Source of the DNA: Gymnothorax reevesii
Taxonomy: Eukaryota; Chordata; Actinopteri; Anguilliformes; Muraenidae
Direction of reading: 5' to 3'
Length of the DNA stretch: 64,000 nt
Assembly: GCA_029721435.1 (NCBI GenBank)
Contig: CM056581.1
Location: 70,046,712-70,110,711 of the forward strand
Shown: piece by piece, positions 22,572 through 37,300 of the stretch
How the letters are laid out: every line of letters begins with the position of its first letter
Numbering within the stretch: the stretch's first letter is position 1
The notes under the pieces: generated by a model
The model's database searches: none
What the model saw: the letters and a program-made list of their open reading frames with translations, nothing else
What the model was told of the DNA's origin: nothing
Translations under genes and position numbers: made by a program

Positions 22572-23629
22572 ATGAAAATTTTTGACATGCAGAAGTTAAA
22601 ACAAAGAAAGTTTTTAAAAAAGTGTATATCTTCACTACAGAGACTCATATTCACTTCCAATAGGCCATAAAAACACATTGGAAAAATGGATGGCATATAT
22701 GCAGTGCAACAGTGATCTGAAGCATTTCCCAGGCCAGATACACGCAGAGATTCACATTCTGAGCTTAAAACCTCAAAGTAGCGTGTTTTCATGAAAGAGC
22801 GTATGGAGACAATATCAGCGCTCTAGGTCGCTTCCTTAAGAAGATAGCAGCCAATTCACTCCTATTTAGTCATACAGTGAAAATTCACTCATGTTTGTCA
22901 CTTTCCCACTGATTTACACACAGAATGAAAATTTTTGACATGCAGAAGTTAAAAAAAAGAAAGTTTTTAAAAAAGTGTATATCTTCACTACAGAGACTCA
23001 TATTCACTTCCAATAGGCCATAAAAACACATTGGAAAAATGGATGGCATATATGCAGTGCAACAGTGATCTGAAGCATTTCCCAGGCCAGATACACGCAG
23101 AGATTCACATTCTGAGCTTAAAACCTCAAAGTAGCGTGTTTTCATGAAAGAGCGTATGGAGACAATATCAGCGCTCTAGGTCGCTTCCTTAAGAAGATAG
23201 CAGCCAATTCACTCCTATTTAGTCATACAGTGAAAATTCACTCATGTTTGTCACTTTCCCACTGATTTACACACAGAATGAAAATTTTTGACATGCAGAA
23301 GTTAAAAAAAAGAAAGTTTTTAAAAAAGTGTATATCTTCACTACAGAGACTCATATTCACTTCCAATAGGCCATACAAGCATATTGGACAAATTGCTGCC
23401 ATATATGCAGTGCACAGTGATCTGAAGCATTTCCCAGCCCAGATACACGAACAGATTCACTTTCTGAGATTAAAACCTAGAAGAAGCGTGTTTTCATGAA
23501 AGAGCGTATGGAGACAATATCAGCGCTCTAGCTCGCTTCCTTAAGAAGATAGCAGCCAATTCACTCCTATTTAGTCATACAGTGAAAATTCACTCATGTT
23601 TGTCACTTTCCCACTGATTTACACACAGA

Positions 23630-23982
23630 ATGAAAATTTTTGACATGCAGAAGTTAAAAAAAAGAAAGTTTTTAAAAAAGTGTATATCTTCACTACAGAG
23701 ACTCATATTCACTTCCAATAGGCCATAAAAACACATTGGAAAAATGGATGGCATATATGCAGTGCCACAGTGATCTGAAGCATTTCCCAGGCCAGATACA
23801 CGCAGAGATTCACATTCTGAGCTTAAAACCTCAAAGTAGCGTGTTTTCATGAAAGAGCGTATGGAGACAATATCAGCGCTCTAGGTCGCTTCCTTAAGAA
23901 GATAGCAGCCAATTCACTCCTATTTAGTCATACAGTGAAAATTCACTCATGTTTGTCACTTTCCCACTGATTTACACACAGA
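23630..23982 (+). repeat. Hybrid monomer G/D at a duplication junction
   Basis: The 5' part has the G marker GTGCCACAG. The 3' part has the D markers CAAAGTAGCG and CTAGGTCGC, and E follows as it does after D. The preceding E-G order is that seen at 37738-38090 and 45850-46202. The monomer sits where a second E-F-G-H-M-B2-N-P-D block starts, as expected for the breakpoint of an unequal exchange between a G and a D. Confidence 0.85.
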
Positions 23983-26900
23983 ATGAAAATTTTTGACATG
24001 CAGAAGTTAAAAAAAAGAAAGTTTTTAAAAAAGTGTATATCTTCACTACAGAGACTCATATTCACTTCCAATAGGCCATACAAGCATATTGGACAAATTG
24101 CTGCCATATATGCAGTGCACAGTGATCTGAAGCATTTCCCAGCCCAGATACACGAAAAGATTCACTTTCTGAGATTAAAACCTAGAAGAAGCGTGTTTTC
24201 ATGAAAGAGCGTATGGAGACAATATCAGCGCTCTAGCTCGCTTCCTTAAGAAGATAGCAGCCAATTCACTCCTATTTAGTCATACAGTGAAAATTCACTC
24301 ATGTTTGTCACTTTCCCACTGATTTACACACAGAATGAAAATTTTTGACATGCAGAAGTTAAAAAAAAGAAAGTTTTTAAAAAAGTGTATATCTTCACTA
24401 CAGAGACTCATATTCACTTCCAATAGGCCATAAAAACACATTGGAAAAATGGATGGCATATATGCAGTGCAACAGTGATCTGAAGCATTTCCCAGGCCAG
24501 ATACACGCAGAGATTCACATTCTGAGCTTCAAACCTCAAAGTAGCGTGTTTTCATGAAAGAGCGTATGGAGACAATATCAGCGCTCTAGCTCGCTTCCCT
24601 AAGAAGATAGCAGCCAATTCACTCCTATTTAGTCATACAGTGAAAATTCACTCATGTTTGTCACTTTCCCACTGATTTACACACAGAATGAAAATTTTTG
24701 ACATGCAGAAGTTAAAAAAAAGAAAGTTTTTAAAAAAGTGTATATCTCCACTACAGAGACTCATATTCACTTCCAATAGGCCATAAAAACACATTGGAAA
24801 AATGGATGGCATATATGCAGTGCCACAGTGATCTGAAGCATTTCCCAGGCCAGATACACGCAGAGATTCACATTCTGAGCTTAAAACCTCAAAGAAGCGT
24901 GTTTTCATGAAAGAGCGTATGGAGACAATATCAGCGCTCTAGCTCGCTTCCTTAAGAAGATAGAAGCCAATTCACTCCTATTTAGTCATACAGTGAAAAT
25001 TCACTCATGTTTGTCACTTTCCCACTGATTTACACACAGAATGAAAATTTTTGACATGCAGAAGTTAAAAAAAAGAAAGTTTTTAAAAAAGTGTATATCT
25101 TCACTACAGAGACTCATATTCACTTCCAATAGGCCATAAAAACACATTGGAAAAATGGATGGCATATATGCAGTGCAACAGTGATCTGAAGCATTTCCCA
25201 GGCCAGATACACGCAGAGATTCACATTCTGAGCTTAAAACCTCAAAGAAGCGTGTTTTCATGAAAGAGCATATGGAGACAATATCAGCGCTCTAGCTCGC
25301 TTCCTTAAGAAGATAGAAGCCAATTCACTCCTATTTAGTCATACAGTGAAAATTCACTCATGTTTGTCACTTTCCCACTGATTTACACACAGAATGAAAA
25401 TTTTTGACATGCAGAAGTTAAAAAAAGAAAGTTTTTAAAAAAGTGTATATCTTCACTACAGAGACTCATATTCACTTCCAATAGGCCATAAAAACACATT
25501 GGAAAAATGGATGGCATATATGCAGTGCAACAGTGATCTGAAGCATTTCCCAGGCCAGATACACGCAGAGATTCACATTCTGAGCTTAAAACCTCAAAGA
25601 AGCGTGTTTTCATGAAAGAGCGTATGGAGACAATATCAGCGCTCTAGCTCGCTTCCTTAAGAAGATAGCAGCCAATTCACTCCTATTTAGTCATACAGTG
25701 AAAATTCACTCATGTTTGTCACTTTCCCACTGATTTACACACGGATTGAAACTTTTTGACAAGCAGAAGTAAAAAAAAAGAAAGTTTTTAAAAAAGTGCA
25801 TATCTTCACTTCAGAGACTCATATTCACTTCCAATAGGCCATACAAGCAAATTGGACAAATTGCTGCCATATATGCAGTGCACAGTGATCTGAAGCATTT
25901 CCCAGCCCAGATACACGAACAGATTCACTTTCTGAGCTTAAAACCTAGAAGAAGCGTGTTTTCATGAAAGAGCGTATGGAGACAATATCAGCGCTCTAGC
26001 TCGCTTCCTTAAGAAGATAGCAGCCAATTCACTCCTATTTAGTCATACAGGTAAAATTCACTCATGTTTGTCACTTTCCCACTGATTTACACACAGAATG
26101 AAAATTTTTGACATGCAGAAGTTAAAAAAAAGAAAGTTTTTAAAAAAGTGTATATCTTCACTACAGAGACTCATATTCACTTCCAATAGGCCATAAAAAC
26201 ACATTGGAAAAATGGATGGCATATATGCAGTGCAACAGTGATCTGAAGCATTTCCCAGGCCAGATACACGCAGAGATTCACATTCTGAGCTTAAAACATC
26301 AAAGAAGCGTGTTTTCATGAAAGAGCGTATGGAGACAATATCAGCGCTCTAGCTCGCTTCCTTAAGAAGATAGCAGCCAATTCACTCCTATTTAGTCATA
26401 CAGTGAAAATTCACTCATGTTTGTCACTTTCCCACTGATTTACACACGGATTGAAACTTTTTGACAAGCAGAAGTAAAAAAAAAGAAAGTTTTTAAAAAA
26501 GTGCATATCTTCACTTCAGAGACTCATATTCACTTCCAATAGGCCATACAAGCACATTGGAAAAATGGATGGCATATATGCAGTGCAACAGTGATCTGAA
26601 GCATTTCCCAGGCCAGATACACGCAGAGATTCACATTCTGAGCTTAAAACCTCAAAGAAGCGTGTTTTCATGAAAGAGCGTATGGAGACAATATCAGCGC
26701 TCTAGCTCGCTTCCTTAAGAAGATAGAAGCCAATTCACTCCTATTTAGTCATACAGTGAAAATTCACTCATGTTTGTCACTTTCCCACTGATTTACACAC
26801 AGAATGAAAATTTTTGACATGCAGAAGTTAAAAAAAAGAAAGTTTTTAAAAAAGTGTATATCTTCACTACAGAGACTCATATTCACTTCCAATAGGCCAT

Positions 26901-27156
26901 AAAAACACATTGGAAAAATGGATGGCATATATGCAGTGCAACAGTGATCTGAAGCATTTCCCAGGCCAGATACACGCAGAGATTCACATTCTGAGCTTAA
27001 AACCTCAAAGTAGCGTGTTTTCATGAAAGAGCGTATGGAGACAATATCAGCGCTCTAGGTCGCTTCCTTAAGAAGATAGCAGCCAATTCACTCCTATTTA
27101 GTCATACAGTGAAAATTCACTCATGTTTGTCACTTTCCCACTGATTTACACACAGA
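23983..27156 (+). repeat. Second copy of the E-F-G-H-M-B2-N-P-D block
   Basis: Starts: 23983 E (with CGAAAAG in place of CGAACAG), 24335 F, 24688 G (ATCTCCACT variant), 25041 H (GAGCATAT variant), 25394 M, 25746 B2, 26098 N, 26451 P, 26804 D. It matches 19751-22924 in order at 4,232 bp. Its E lacks the AAAACGTG change of the 19751 copy. Confidence 0.9.
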
Positions 27157-30100
27157 ATGAAAATTTTTGACATGCAGAAGTTAAAAAAAAGAAAGTTTTT
27201 AAAAAAGTGTATATCTTCACTACAGAGACTCATATTCACTTCCAATAGGCCATACAAGCATATTGGACAAATTGCTGCCATATATGCAGTGCACAGTGAT
27301 CTGAAGCATTTCCCAGCCCAGATACACGAACAGATTCACTTTCTGAGATTAAAACCTAGAAGAAGCGTGTTTTCATGAAAGAGCGTATGGAGACAATATC
27401 AGCGCTCTAGCTCGCTTCCTTAAGAAGATAGCAGCCAATTCACTCCTATTTAGTCATACAGTGAAAATTCACTCATGTTTGTCACTTTCCCACTGATTTA
27501 CACACGGATTGAAACTTTTTGACAAGCAGAAGTAAAAAAAAAGAAAGTTTTTAAAAAAGTGCATATCTTCACTTCAGAGACTCATATTCACTTCCAATAG
27601 GCCATACAAGCACATTGGAAAAATGGATGGCATATATGCAGTGCAACAGTGATCTGAAGCATTTCCCAGGCCAGATACACGCAGAGATTCACATTCTGAG
27701 CTTAAAACCTCAAAGAAGCGTGTTTTCATGAAAGAGCGTATGGAGACAATATCAGCGCTCTAGCTCGCTTCCTTAAGAAGATAGAAGCCAATTCACTCCT
27801 ATTTAGTCATACAGTGAAAATTCACTCATGTTTGTCACTTTCCCACTGATTTACACACAGAATGAAAATTTTTGACATGCAGAAGTTAAAAAAAAGAAAG
27901 TTTTTAAAAAAGTGTATATCTTCACTACAGAGACTCATATTCACTTCCAATAGGCCATAAAAACACATTGGAAAAATGGATGGCATATATGCAGTGCAAC
28001 AGTGATCTGAAGCATTTCCCAGGCCAGATACACGCAGAGATTCACATTCTGAGCTTAAAACCTCAAAGTAGCGTGTTTTCATGAAAGAGCGTATGGAGAC
28101 AATATCAGCGCTCTAGCTCGCTTCCCTAAGAAGATAGCAGCCAATTCACTCCTATTTAGTCATACAGTGAAAATTCACTCATGTTTGTCACTTTCCCACT
28201 GATTTACACACAGAATGAAAATTTTTGACATGCAGAAGTTAAAAAAAAGAAAGTTTTTAAAAAAGTGTATATCTTCACTACAGAGACTCATATTCACTTC
28301 CAATAGGCCATAAAAACACATTGGAAAAATGGATGGCATATATGCAGTGCCACAGTGATCTGAAGCATTTCCCAGGCCAGATACACGCAGAGATTCACAT
28401 TCTGAGCTTAAAACCTCAAAGAAGCGTGTTTTCATGAAAGAGCGTATGGAGACAATATCAGCGCTCTAGCTCGCTTCCTTAAGAAGATAGAAGCCAATTC
28501 ACTCCTATTTAGTCATACAGTGAAAATTCACTCATGTTTGTCACTTTCCCACTGATTTACACACAGAATGAAAATTTTTGACATGCAGAAGTTAAAAAAA
28601 AGAAAGTTTTTAAAAAAGTGTATATCTTCACTACAGAGACTCATATTCACTTCCAATAGGCCATAAAAACACATTGGAAAAATGGATGGCATATATGCAG
28701 TGCAACAGTGATCTGAAGCATTTCCCAGGCCAGATACACGCAGAGATTCACATTCTGAGCTTAAAACCTCAAAGAAGCGTGTTTTCATGAAAGAGCGTAT
28801 GGAGACAATATCAGCGCTCTAGCTCGCTTCCTTAAGAAGATAGAAGCCAATTCACTCCTATTTAGTCATACAGTGAAAATTCACTCATGTTTGTCACTTT
28901 CCCACTGATTTACACACAGAATGAAAATTTTTGACATGCAGAAGTTAAAAAAAAGAAAGTTTTTAAAAAAGTGTATATCTTCACTACAGAGACTCATATT
29001 CACTTCCAATAGGCCATAAAAACACATTGGAAAAATGGATGGCATATATGCAGTGCAACAGTGATCTGAAGCATTTCCCAGGCCAGATACACGCAGAGAT
29101 TCACATTCTGAGCTTAAAACCTCAAAGAAGCGTGTTTTCATGAAAGAGCGTATGGAGACAATATCAGCGCTCTAGCTCGCTTCCTTAAGAAGATAGAAGC
29201 CAATTCACTCCTATTTAGTCATACAGTGAAAATTCACTCATGTTTGTCACTTTCCCACTGATTTACACACAGAATGAAAATTTTTGACATGCAGAAGTTA
29301 AAAAAAGAAAGTTTTTAAAAAAGTGCATATCTTCACTTCAGAGACTCATATTCACTTCCAATAGGCCATACAAGCAAATTGGACAAATTGCTGCCATATA
29401 TGCAGTGCACAGTGATCTGAAGCATTTCCCAGCCCAGATACACGAACAGATTCACTTTCTGAGCTTAAAACCTAGAAGAAGCGTGTTTTCATGAAAGAGC
29501 GTATGGAGACAATATCAGCGCTCTAGCTCGCTTCCTTAAGAAGATAGCAGCCAATTCACTCCTATTTAGTCATACAGTGAAAATTCACTCATGTTTGTCA
29601 CTTTCCCACTGATTTACACACGGATTGAAACTTTTTGACAAGCAGAAGTAAAAAAAAAGAAAGTTTTTAAAAAAGTGCATATCTTCACTTCAGAGACTCA
29701 TATTCACTTCCAATAGGCCATACAAGCACATTGGAAAAATGGATGGCATATATGCAGTGCAACAGTGATCTGAAGCATTTCCCAGGCCAGATACACGCAG
29801 AGATTCACATTCTGAGCTTAAAACCTCAAAGAAGCGTGTTTTCATGAAAGAGCGTATGGAGACAATATCAGCGCTCTAGCTCGCTTCCTTAAGAAGATAG
29901 AAGCCAATTCACTCCTATTTAGTCATACAGTGAAAATTCACTCATGTTTGTCACTTTCCCACTGATTTACACACAGAATGAAAATTTTTGACATGCAGAA
30001 GTTAAAAAAAAGAAAGTTTTTAAAAAAGTGTATATCTTCACTACAGAGACTCATATTCACTTCCAATAGGCCATAAAAACACATTGGAAAAATGGATGGC

Positions 30101-31389
30101 ATATATGCAGTGCAACAGTGATCTGAAGCATTTCCCAGGCCAGATACACGCAGAGATTCACATTCTGAGCTTAAAACCTCAAAGTAGCGTGTTTTCATGA
30201 AAGAGCGTATGGAGACAATATCAGCGCTCTAGGTCGCTTCCTTAAGAAGATAGCAGCCAATTCACTCCTATTTAGTCATACAGTGAAAATTCACTCATGT
30301 TTGTCACTTTCCCACTGATTTACACACAGAATGAAAATTTTTGACATGCAGAAGTTAAAAAAAAGAAAGTTTTTAAAAAAGTGTATATCTTCACTACAGA
30401 GACTCATATTCACTTCCAATAGGCCATACAAGCATATTGGACAAATTGCTGCCATATATGCAGTGCACAGTGATCTGAAGCATTTCCCAGCCCAGATACA
30501 CGAACAGATTCACTTTCTGAGATTAAAACCTAGAAGAAGCGTGTTTTCATGAAAGAGCGTATGGAGACAATATCAGCGCTCTAGCTCGCTTCCTTAAGAA
30601 GATAGCAGCCAATTCACTCCTATTTAGTCATACAGTGAAAATTCACTCATGTTTGTCACTTTCCCACTGATTTACACACAGAATGAAAATTTTTGACATG
30701 CAGAAGTTAAAAAAAAGAAAGTTTTTAAAAAAGTGTATATCTTCAACTACAGAGACTCATATTCACTTCCAATAGGCCATAAAAACACATTGGAAAAATG
30801 GATGGCATATATGCAGTGCAACAGTGATCTGAAGCATTTCCCAGGCCAGATACACGCAGAGATTCACATTCTGAGCTTCAAACCTCAAAGTAGCGTGTTT
30901 TCATGAAAGAGCGTATGGAGACAATATCAGCGCTCTAGCTCGCTTCCCTAAGAAGATAGCAGCCAATTCACTCCTATTTAGTCATACAGTGAAAATTCAC
31001 TCATGTTTGTCACTTTCCCACTGATTTACACACAGAATGAAAATTTTTGACATGCAGAAGTTAAAAAAAAGAAAGTTTTTAAAAAAGTGTATATCTTCAC
31101 TACAGAGACTCATATTCACTTCCAATAGGCCATAAAAACACATTGGAAAAATGGATGGCATATATGCAGTGCCACAGTGATCTGAAGCATTTCCCAGGCC
31201 AGATACACGCAGAGATTCACATTCTGAGCTTAAAACCTCAAAGAAGCGTGTTTTCATGAAAGAGCGTATGGAGACAATATCAGCGCTCTAGCTCGCTTCC
31301 TTAAGAAGATAGAAGCCAATTCACTCCTATTTAGTCATACAGTGAAAATTCACTCATGTTTGTCACTTTCCCACTGATTTACACACAGA
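27157..31389 (+). repeat. Rearranged 12-monomer stretch with displaced P monomers
   Basis: Starts: 27157 E, 27509 P, 27862 D/F hybrid, 28215 G, 28568 H, 28921 H, 29274 J, 29625 P, 29978 D, 30331 E, 30683 F (354 bp, one extra A in CTTCAACTAC), 31037 G. P follows E and J here, whereas elsewhere it follows N. The D-E-F-G run with the CTTCAACTAC marker recurs at 47614-49025, 17,636 bp away. Confidence 0.88.
27862..28214 (+). repeat. Hybrid monomer D/F
   Basis: It has GCTTAAAACC and CAAAGTAGCG as in D, then CTAGCTCGCTTCCCTAAG as in F, and is followed by G as F usually is. The expected intervening E is absent. This fits an exchange in the 3' third that removed E. Confidence 0.75.
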
Positions 31390-34300
31390 ATGAAAATTTT
31401 TGACATGCAGAAGTTAAAAAAAAGAAAGTTTTTAAAAAAGTGTATATCTTCACTACAGAGACTCATATTCACTTCCAATAGGCCATAAAAACACATTGGA
31501 AAAATGGATGGCATATATGCAGTGCAACAGTGATCTGAAGCATTTCCCAGGCCAGATACACGCAGAGATTCACATTCTGAGCTTAAAACCTCAAAGAAGC
31601 GTGTTTTCATGAAAGAGCGTATGGAGACAATATCAGCGCTCTAGCTCGCTTCCTTAAGAAGATAGAAGCCAATTCACTCCTATTTAGTCATACAGTGAAA
31701 ATTCACTCATGTTTGTCACTTTCCCACTGATTTACACACAGAATGAAAATTTTTGACATGCAGAAGTTAAAAAAAAGAAAGTTTTTAAAAAAGTGTATAT
31801 CTTCACTACAGAGACTCATATTCACTTCCAATAGGCCATAAAAACACATTGGAAAAATGGATGGCATATATGCAGTGCAACAGTGATCTGAAGCATTTCC
31901 CAGGCCAGATACACGCAGAGATTCACATTCTGAGCTTAAAACCTCAAAGAAGCGTGTTTTCATGAAAGAGCGTATGGAGACAATATCAGCGCTCTAGCTC
32001 GCTTCCTTAAGAAGATAGAAGCCAATTCACTCCTATTTAGTCATACAGTGAAAATTCACTCATGTTTGTCACTTTCCCACTGATTTACACACAGAATGAA
32101 AATTTTTGACATGCAGAAGTTAAAAAAAGAAAGTTTTTAAAAAAGTGCATATCTTCACTTCAGAGACTCATATTCACTTCCAATAGGCCATACAAGCAAA
32201 TTGGACAAATTGCTGCCATATATGCAGTGCACAGTGATCTGAAGCATTTCCCAGCCCAGATACACGAACAGATTCACTTTCTGAGCTTAAAACCTAGAAG
32301 AAGCGTGTTTTCATGAAAGAGCGTATGGAGACAATATCAGCGCTCTAGCTCGCTTCCTTAAGAAGATAGCAGCCAATTCACTCCTATTTAGTCATACAGT
32401 GAAAATTCACTCATGTTTGTCACTTTCCCACTGATTTACACACAGAATGAAAATTTTTGACATGCAGAAGTTAAAAAAAAGAAAGTTTTTAAAAAAGTGT
32501 ATATCTTCACTTCAGAGACTAATATTCACTTCCAATAGGCCATACAAGCACATTGGAAAAATGGATGGCATATATGCAGTGCAACAGTGATCTGAAGCAT
32601 TTCCCAGGCCAGATACACGCAGAGATTCACATTCTGAGCTTAAAACCTCAAAGAAGCGTGTTTTCATGAAAAAGCGTATGGAGACAATATCAGCGCTCTA
32701 GCTCGCTTCCTTAAGAAGATAGAAGCCAATTCACTCCTATTTAGTCATACAGTGAAAATTCACTCATGTTTGTGACTTTCCCACTGATTTACACACAGAA
32801 TGAAAATTTTTGACATGCAGAAGTTAAAAAAAAGAAAGTTTTTAAAAAAGTGTATATCTTCACTACAGAGACTCATATTCACTTCCAATAGGCCATAAAA
32901 ACACATTGGAAAAATGGATGGCATATATGCAGTGCAACAGTGATCTGAAGCATTTCCCAGGCCAGATACACGCAGAGATTCACATTCTGAGCTTAAAACC
33001 TCAAAGAAGCGTGTTTTCATGAAAGAGCGTATGGAGACAATATCAGCGCTCTAGCTCGCTTCCTTAAGAAGATAGAAGCCAATTCACTCCTATTTAGTCA
33101 TACAGTGAAAATTCACTCATGTTTGTCACTTTCCCACTGATTTACACACGGATTGAAACTTTTTGACAAGCAGAAGTTAAAAAAAAGAAAGTTTTTAAAA
33201 AAGTGCATATCTTCACTTCAGAGACTCATATTCACTTCCAATAGGCCATACAAGCAAATTGGACAAATTGCTGCCATATATGCAGTGCACAGTGATCTGA
33301 AGCATTTCCCAGCCCACATACACGAACAGATTCACTTTCTGAGCTTAAAACCTCAAAGAAGCGTGTTTTCATGAAAGAGCGTATGGAGACAATATCAGCG
33401 CTCTAGCTCGCTTCCCTAAGAAGATAGCAGCCAATTCACTCCTATTTAGTCATACAGTGAAAATTCACTCATGTTTGTCACTTTCCCACTGATTTCCACA
33501 CAGAATGAAAATTTTTGACATGCAGAAGTTAAAAAAAAGAAAGTTTTTAAAAAAGTGTATATCTTCACTACAGAGACTCATATTCACTTCCAATAGGCCA
33601 TAAAAACACATTGGAAAAATGGATGGCATATATGCAGTGCAACAGTGATCTGAAGCATTTCCCAGGCCAGATACACGCAGAGATTCACATTCTGAGCTTA
33701 AAACCTCAAAGTAGCGTGTTTTCATGAAAGAGCGTATGGAGACAATATCAGCGCTCTAGGTCGCTTCCTTAAGAAGATAGCAGCCAATTCACTCCTATTT
33801 AGTCATACAGTGAAAATTCACTCATGTTTGTCACTTTCCCACTGATTTACACACAGAATGAAAATTTTTGACATGCAGAAGTTAAAAAAAAGAAAGTTTT
33901 TAAAAAAGTGTATATCTTCACTACAGAGACTCATATTCACTTCCAATAGGCCATAAAAACACATTGGAAAAATGGATGGCATATATGCAGTGCAACAGTG
34001 ATCTGAAGCATTTCCCAGGCCAGATACACGCAGAGATTCACATTCTGAGCTTAAAACCTCAAAGTAGCGTGTTTTCATGAAAGAGCGTATGGAGACAATA
34101 TCAGCGCTCTAGGTCGCTTCCTTAAGAAGATAGCAGCCAATTCACTCCTATTTAGTCATACAGTGAAAATTCACTCATGTTTGTCACTTTCCCACTGATT
34201 TACACACAGAATGAAAATTTTTGACATGCAGAAGTTAAAAAAAAGAAAGTTTTTAAAAACGTGTATATCTTCACTACAGAGACTCATATTCACTTCCAAT

Positions 34301-37300
34301 AGGCCATACAAGCATATTGGACAAATTGCTGCCATATATGCAGTGCACAGTGATCTGAAGCATTTCCCAGCCCAGATACACGAACAGATTCACTTTCTGA
34401 GATTAAAACCTAGAAGAAGCGTGTTTTCATGAAAGAGCGTATGGAGACAATATCAGCGCTCTAGCTCGCTTCCTTAAGAAGATAGCAGCCAATTCACTCC
34501 TATTTAGTCATACAGTGAAAATTCACTCATGTTTGTCACTTTCCCACTGATTTACACACAGAATGAAAATTTTTGACATGCAGAAGTTAAAAAAAAGAAA
34601 GTTTTTAAAAAAGTGTATATCTTCACTACAGAGACTCATATTCACTTCCAATAGGCCATAAAAACACATTGGAAAAATGGATGGCATATATGCAGTGCAA
34701 CAGTGATCTGAAGCATTTCCCAGGCCAGATACACGCAGAGATTCACATTCTGAGCTTCAAACCTCAAAGTAGCGTGTTTTCATGAAAGAGCGTATGGAGA
34801 CAATATCAGCGCTCTAGCTCGCTTCCCTAAGAAGATAGCAGCCAATTCACTCCTATTTAGTCATACAGTGAAAATTCACTCATGTTTGTCACTTTCCCAC
34901 TGATTTACACACAGAATGAAAATTTTTGACATGCAGAAGTTAAAAAAAAGAAAGTTTTTAAAAAAGTGTATATCTTCACTACAGAGACTCATATTCACTT
35001 CCAATAGGCCATAAAAACACATTGGAAAAATGGATGGCATATATGCAGTGCCACAGTGATCTGAAGCATTTCCCAGGCCAGATACACGCAGAGATTCACA
35101 TTCTGAGCTTAAAACCTCAAAGAAGCGTGTTTTCATGAAAGAGCGTATGGAGACAATATCAGCGCTCTAGCTCGCTTCCTTAAGAAGATAGAAGCCAATT
35201 CACTCCTATTTAGTCATACAGTGAAAATTCACTCATGTTTGTCACTTTCCCACTGATTTACACACAGAATGAAAATTTTTGACATGCAGAAGTTAAAAAA
35301 AAGAAAGTTTTTAAAAAAGTGTATATCTTCACTACAGAGACTCATATTCACTTCCAATAGGCCATACAAACACATTGGAAAAATGGATGGCATATATGCA
35401 GTGCAACAGTGATCTGAAGCATTTCCCAGGCCAGATACACGCAGAGATTCACATTCTGAGCTTAAAACCTCAAAGAAGCGTGTTTTCATGAAAGAGCATA
35501 TGGAGACAATATCAGCGCTCTAGCTCGCTTCCTTAAGAAGATAGAAGCCAATTCACTCCTATTTAGTCATACAGTGAAAATTCACTCATGTTTGTCACTT
35601 TCCCACTGATTTACACACAGAATGAAAATTTTTGACATGCAGAAGTTAAAAAAAGAAAGTTTTTAAAAAAGTGTATATCTTCACTACAGAGACTCATATT
35701 CACTTCCAATAGGCCATAAAAACACATTGGAAAAATGGATGGCATATATGCAGTGCAACAGTGATCTGAAGCATTTCCCAGGCCAGATACACGCAGAGAT
35801 TCACATTCTGAGCTTAAAACCTCAAAGAAGCGTGTTTTCATGAAAGAGCGTATGGAGACAATATCAGCGCTCTAGCTCGCTTCCTTAAGAAGATAGCAGC
35901 CAATTCACTCCTATTTAGTCATACAGTGAAAATTCACTCATGTTTGTCACTTTCCCACTGATTTACACACGGATTGAAACTTTTTGACAAGCAGAAGTAA
36001 AAAAAAAGAAAGTTTTTAAAAAAGTGCATATCTTCACTTCAGAGACTCATATTCACTTCCAATAGGCCATACAAGCAAATTGGACAAATTGCTGCCATAT
36101 ATGCAGTGCACAGTGATCTGAAGCATTTCCCAGCCCAGATACACGAACAGATTCACTTTCTGAGCTTAAAACCTAGAAGAAGCGTGTTTTCATGAAAGAG
36201 CGTATGGAGACAATATCAGCGCTCTAGCTCGCTTCCTTAAGAAGATAGCAGCCAATTCACTCCTATTTAGTCATACAGGTAAAATTCACTCATGTTTGTC
36301 ACTTTCCCACTGATTTACACACAGAATGAAAATTTTTGACATGCAGAAGTTAAAAAAAAGAAAGTTTTTAAAAAAGTGTATATCTTCACTACAGAGACTC
36401 ATATTCACTTCCAATAGGCCATAAAAACACATTGGAAAAATGGATGGCATATATGCAGTGCAACAGTGATCTGAAGCATTTCCCAGGCCAGATACACGCA
36501 GAGATTCACATTCTGAGCTTAAAACATCAAAGAAGCGTGTTTTCATGAAAGAGCGTATGGAGACAATATCAGCGCTCTAGCTCGCTTCCTTAAGAAGATA
36601 GCAGCCAATTCACTCCTATTTAGTCATACAGTGAAAATTCACTCATGTTTGTCACTTTCCCACTGATTTACACACGGATTGAAACTTTTTGACAAGCAGA
36701 AGTAAAAAAAAAGAAAGTTTTTAAAAAAGTGCATATCTTCACTTCAGAGACTCATATTCACTTCCAATAGGCCATACAAGCACATTGGAAAAATGGATGG
36801 CATATATGCAGTGCAACAGTGATCTGAAGCATTTCCCAGGCCAGATACACGCAGAGATTCACATTCTGAGCTTAAAACCTCAAAGAAGCGTGTTTTCATG
36901 AAAGAGCGTATGGAGACAATATCAGCGCTCTAGCTCGCTTCCTTAAGAAGATAGAAGCCAATTCACTCCTATTTAGTCATACAGTGAAAATTCACTCATG
37001 TTTGTCACTTTCCCACTGATTTACACACAGAATGAAAATTTTTGACATGCAGAAGTTAAAAAAAAGAAAGTTTTTAAAAAAGTGTATATCTTCACTACAG
37101 AGACTCATATTCACTTCCAATAGGCCATAAAAACACATTGGAAAAATGGATGGCATATATGCAGTGCAACAGTGATCTGAAGCATTTCCCAGGCCAGATA
37201 CACGCAGAGATTCACATTCTGAGCTTAAAACCTCAAAGTAGCGTGTTTTCATGAAAGAGCGTATGGAGACAATATCAGCGCTCTAGGTCGCTTCCTTAAG

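Larger units (their letters stand above)
19751..23982 (+). repeat. 12-monomer segment carrying M-B2-N-P
   Basis: Starts: 19751 E (AAAACGTG variant), 20103 F, 20456 G, 20809 H (GAGCATAT variant), 21162 M, 21514 B2, 21866 N, 22219 P, 22572 D (with an AAAC interruption of the A tract), 22925 D, 23278 E, 23630 G/D hybrid. The first nine monomers recur 4,232 bp downstream, and the hybrid at the end marks the junction. Confidence 0.9.
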
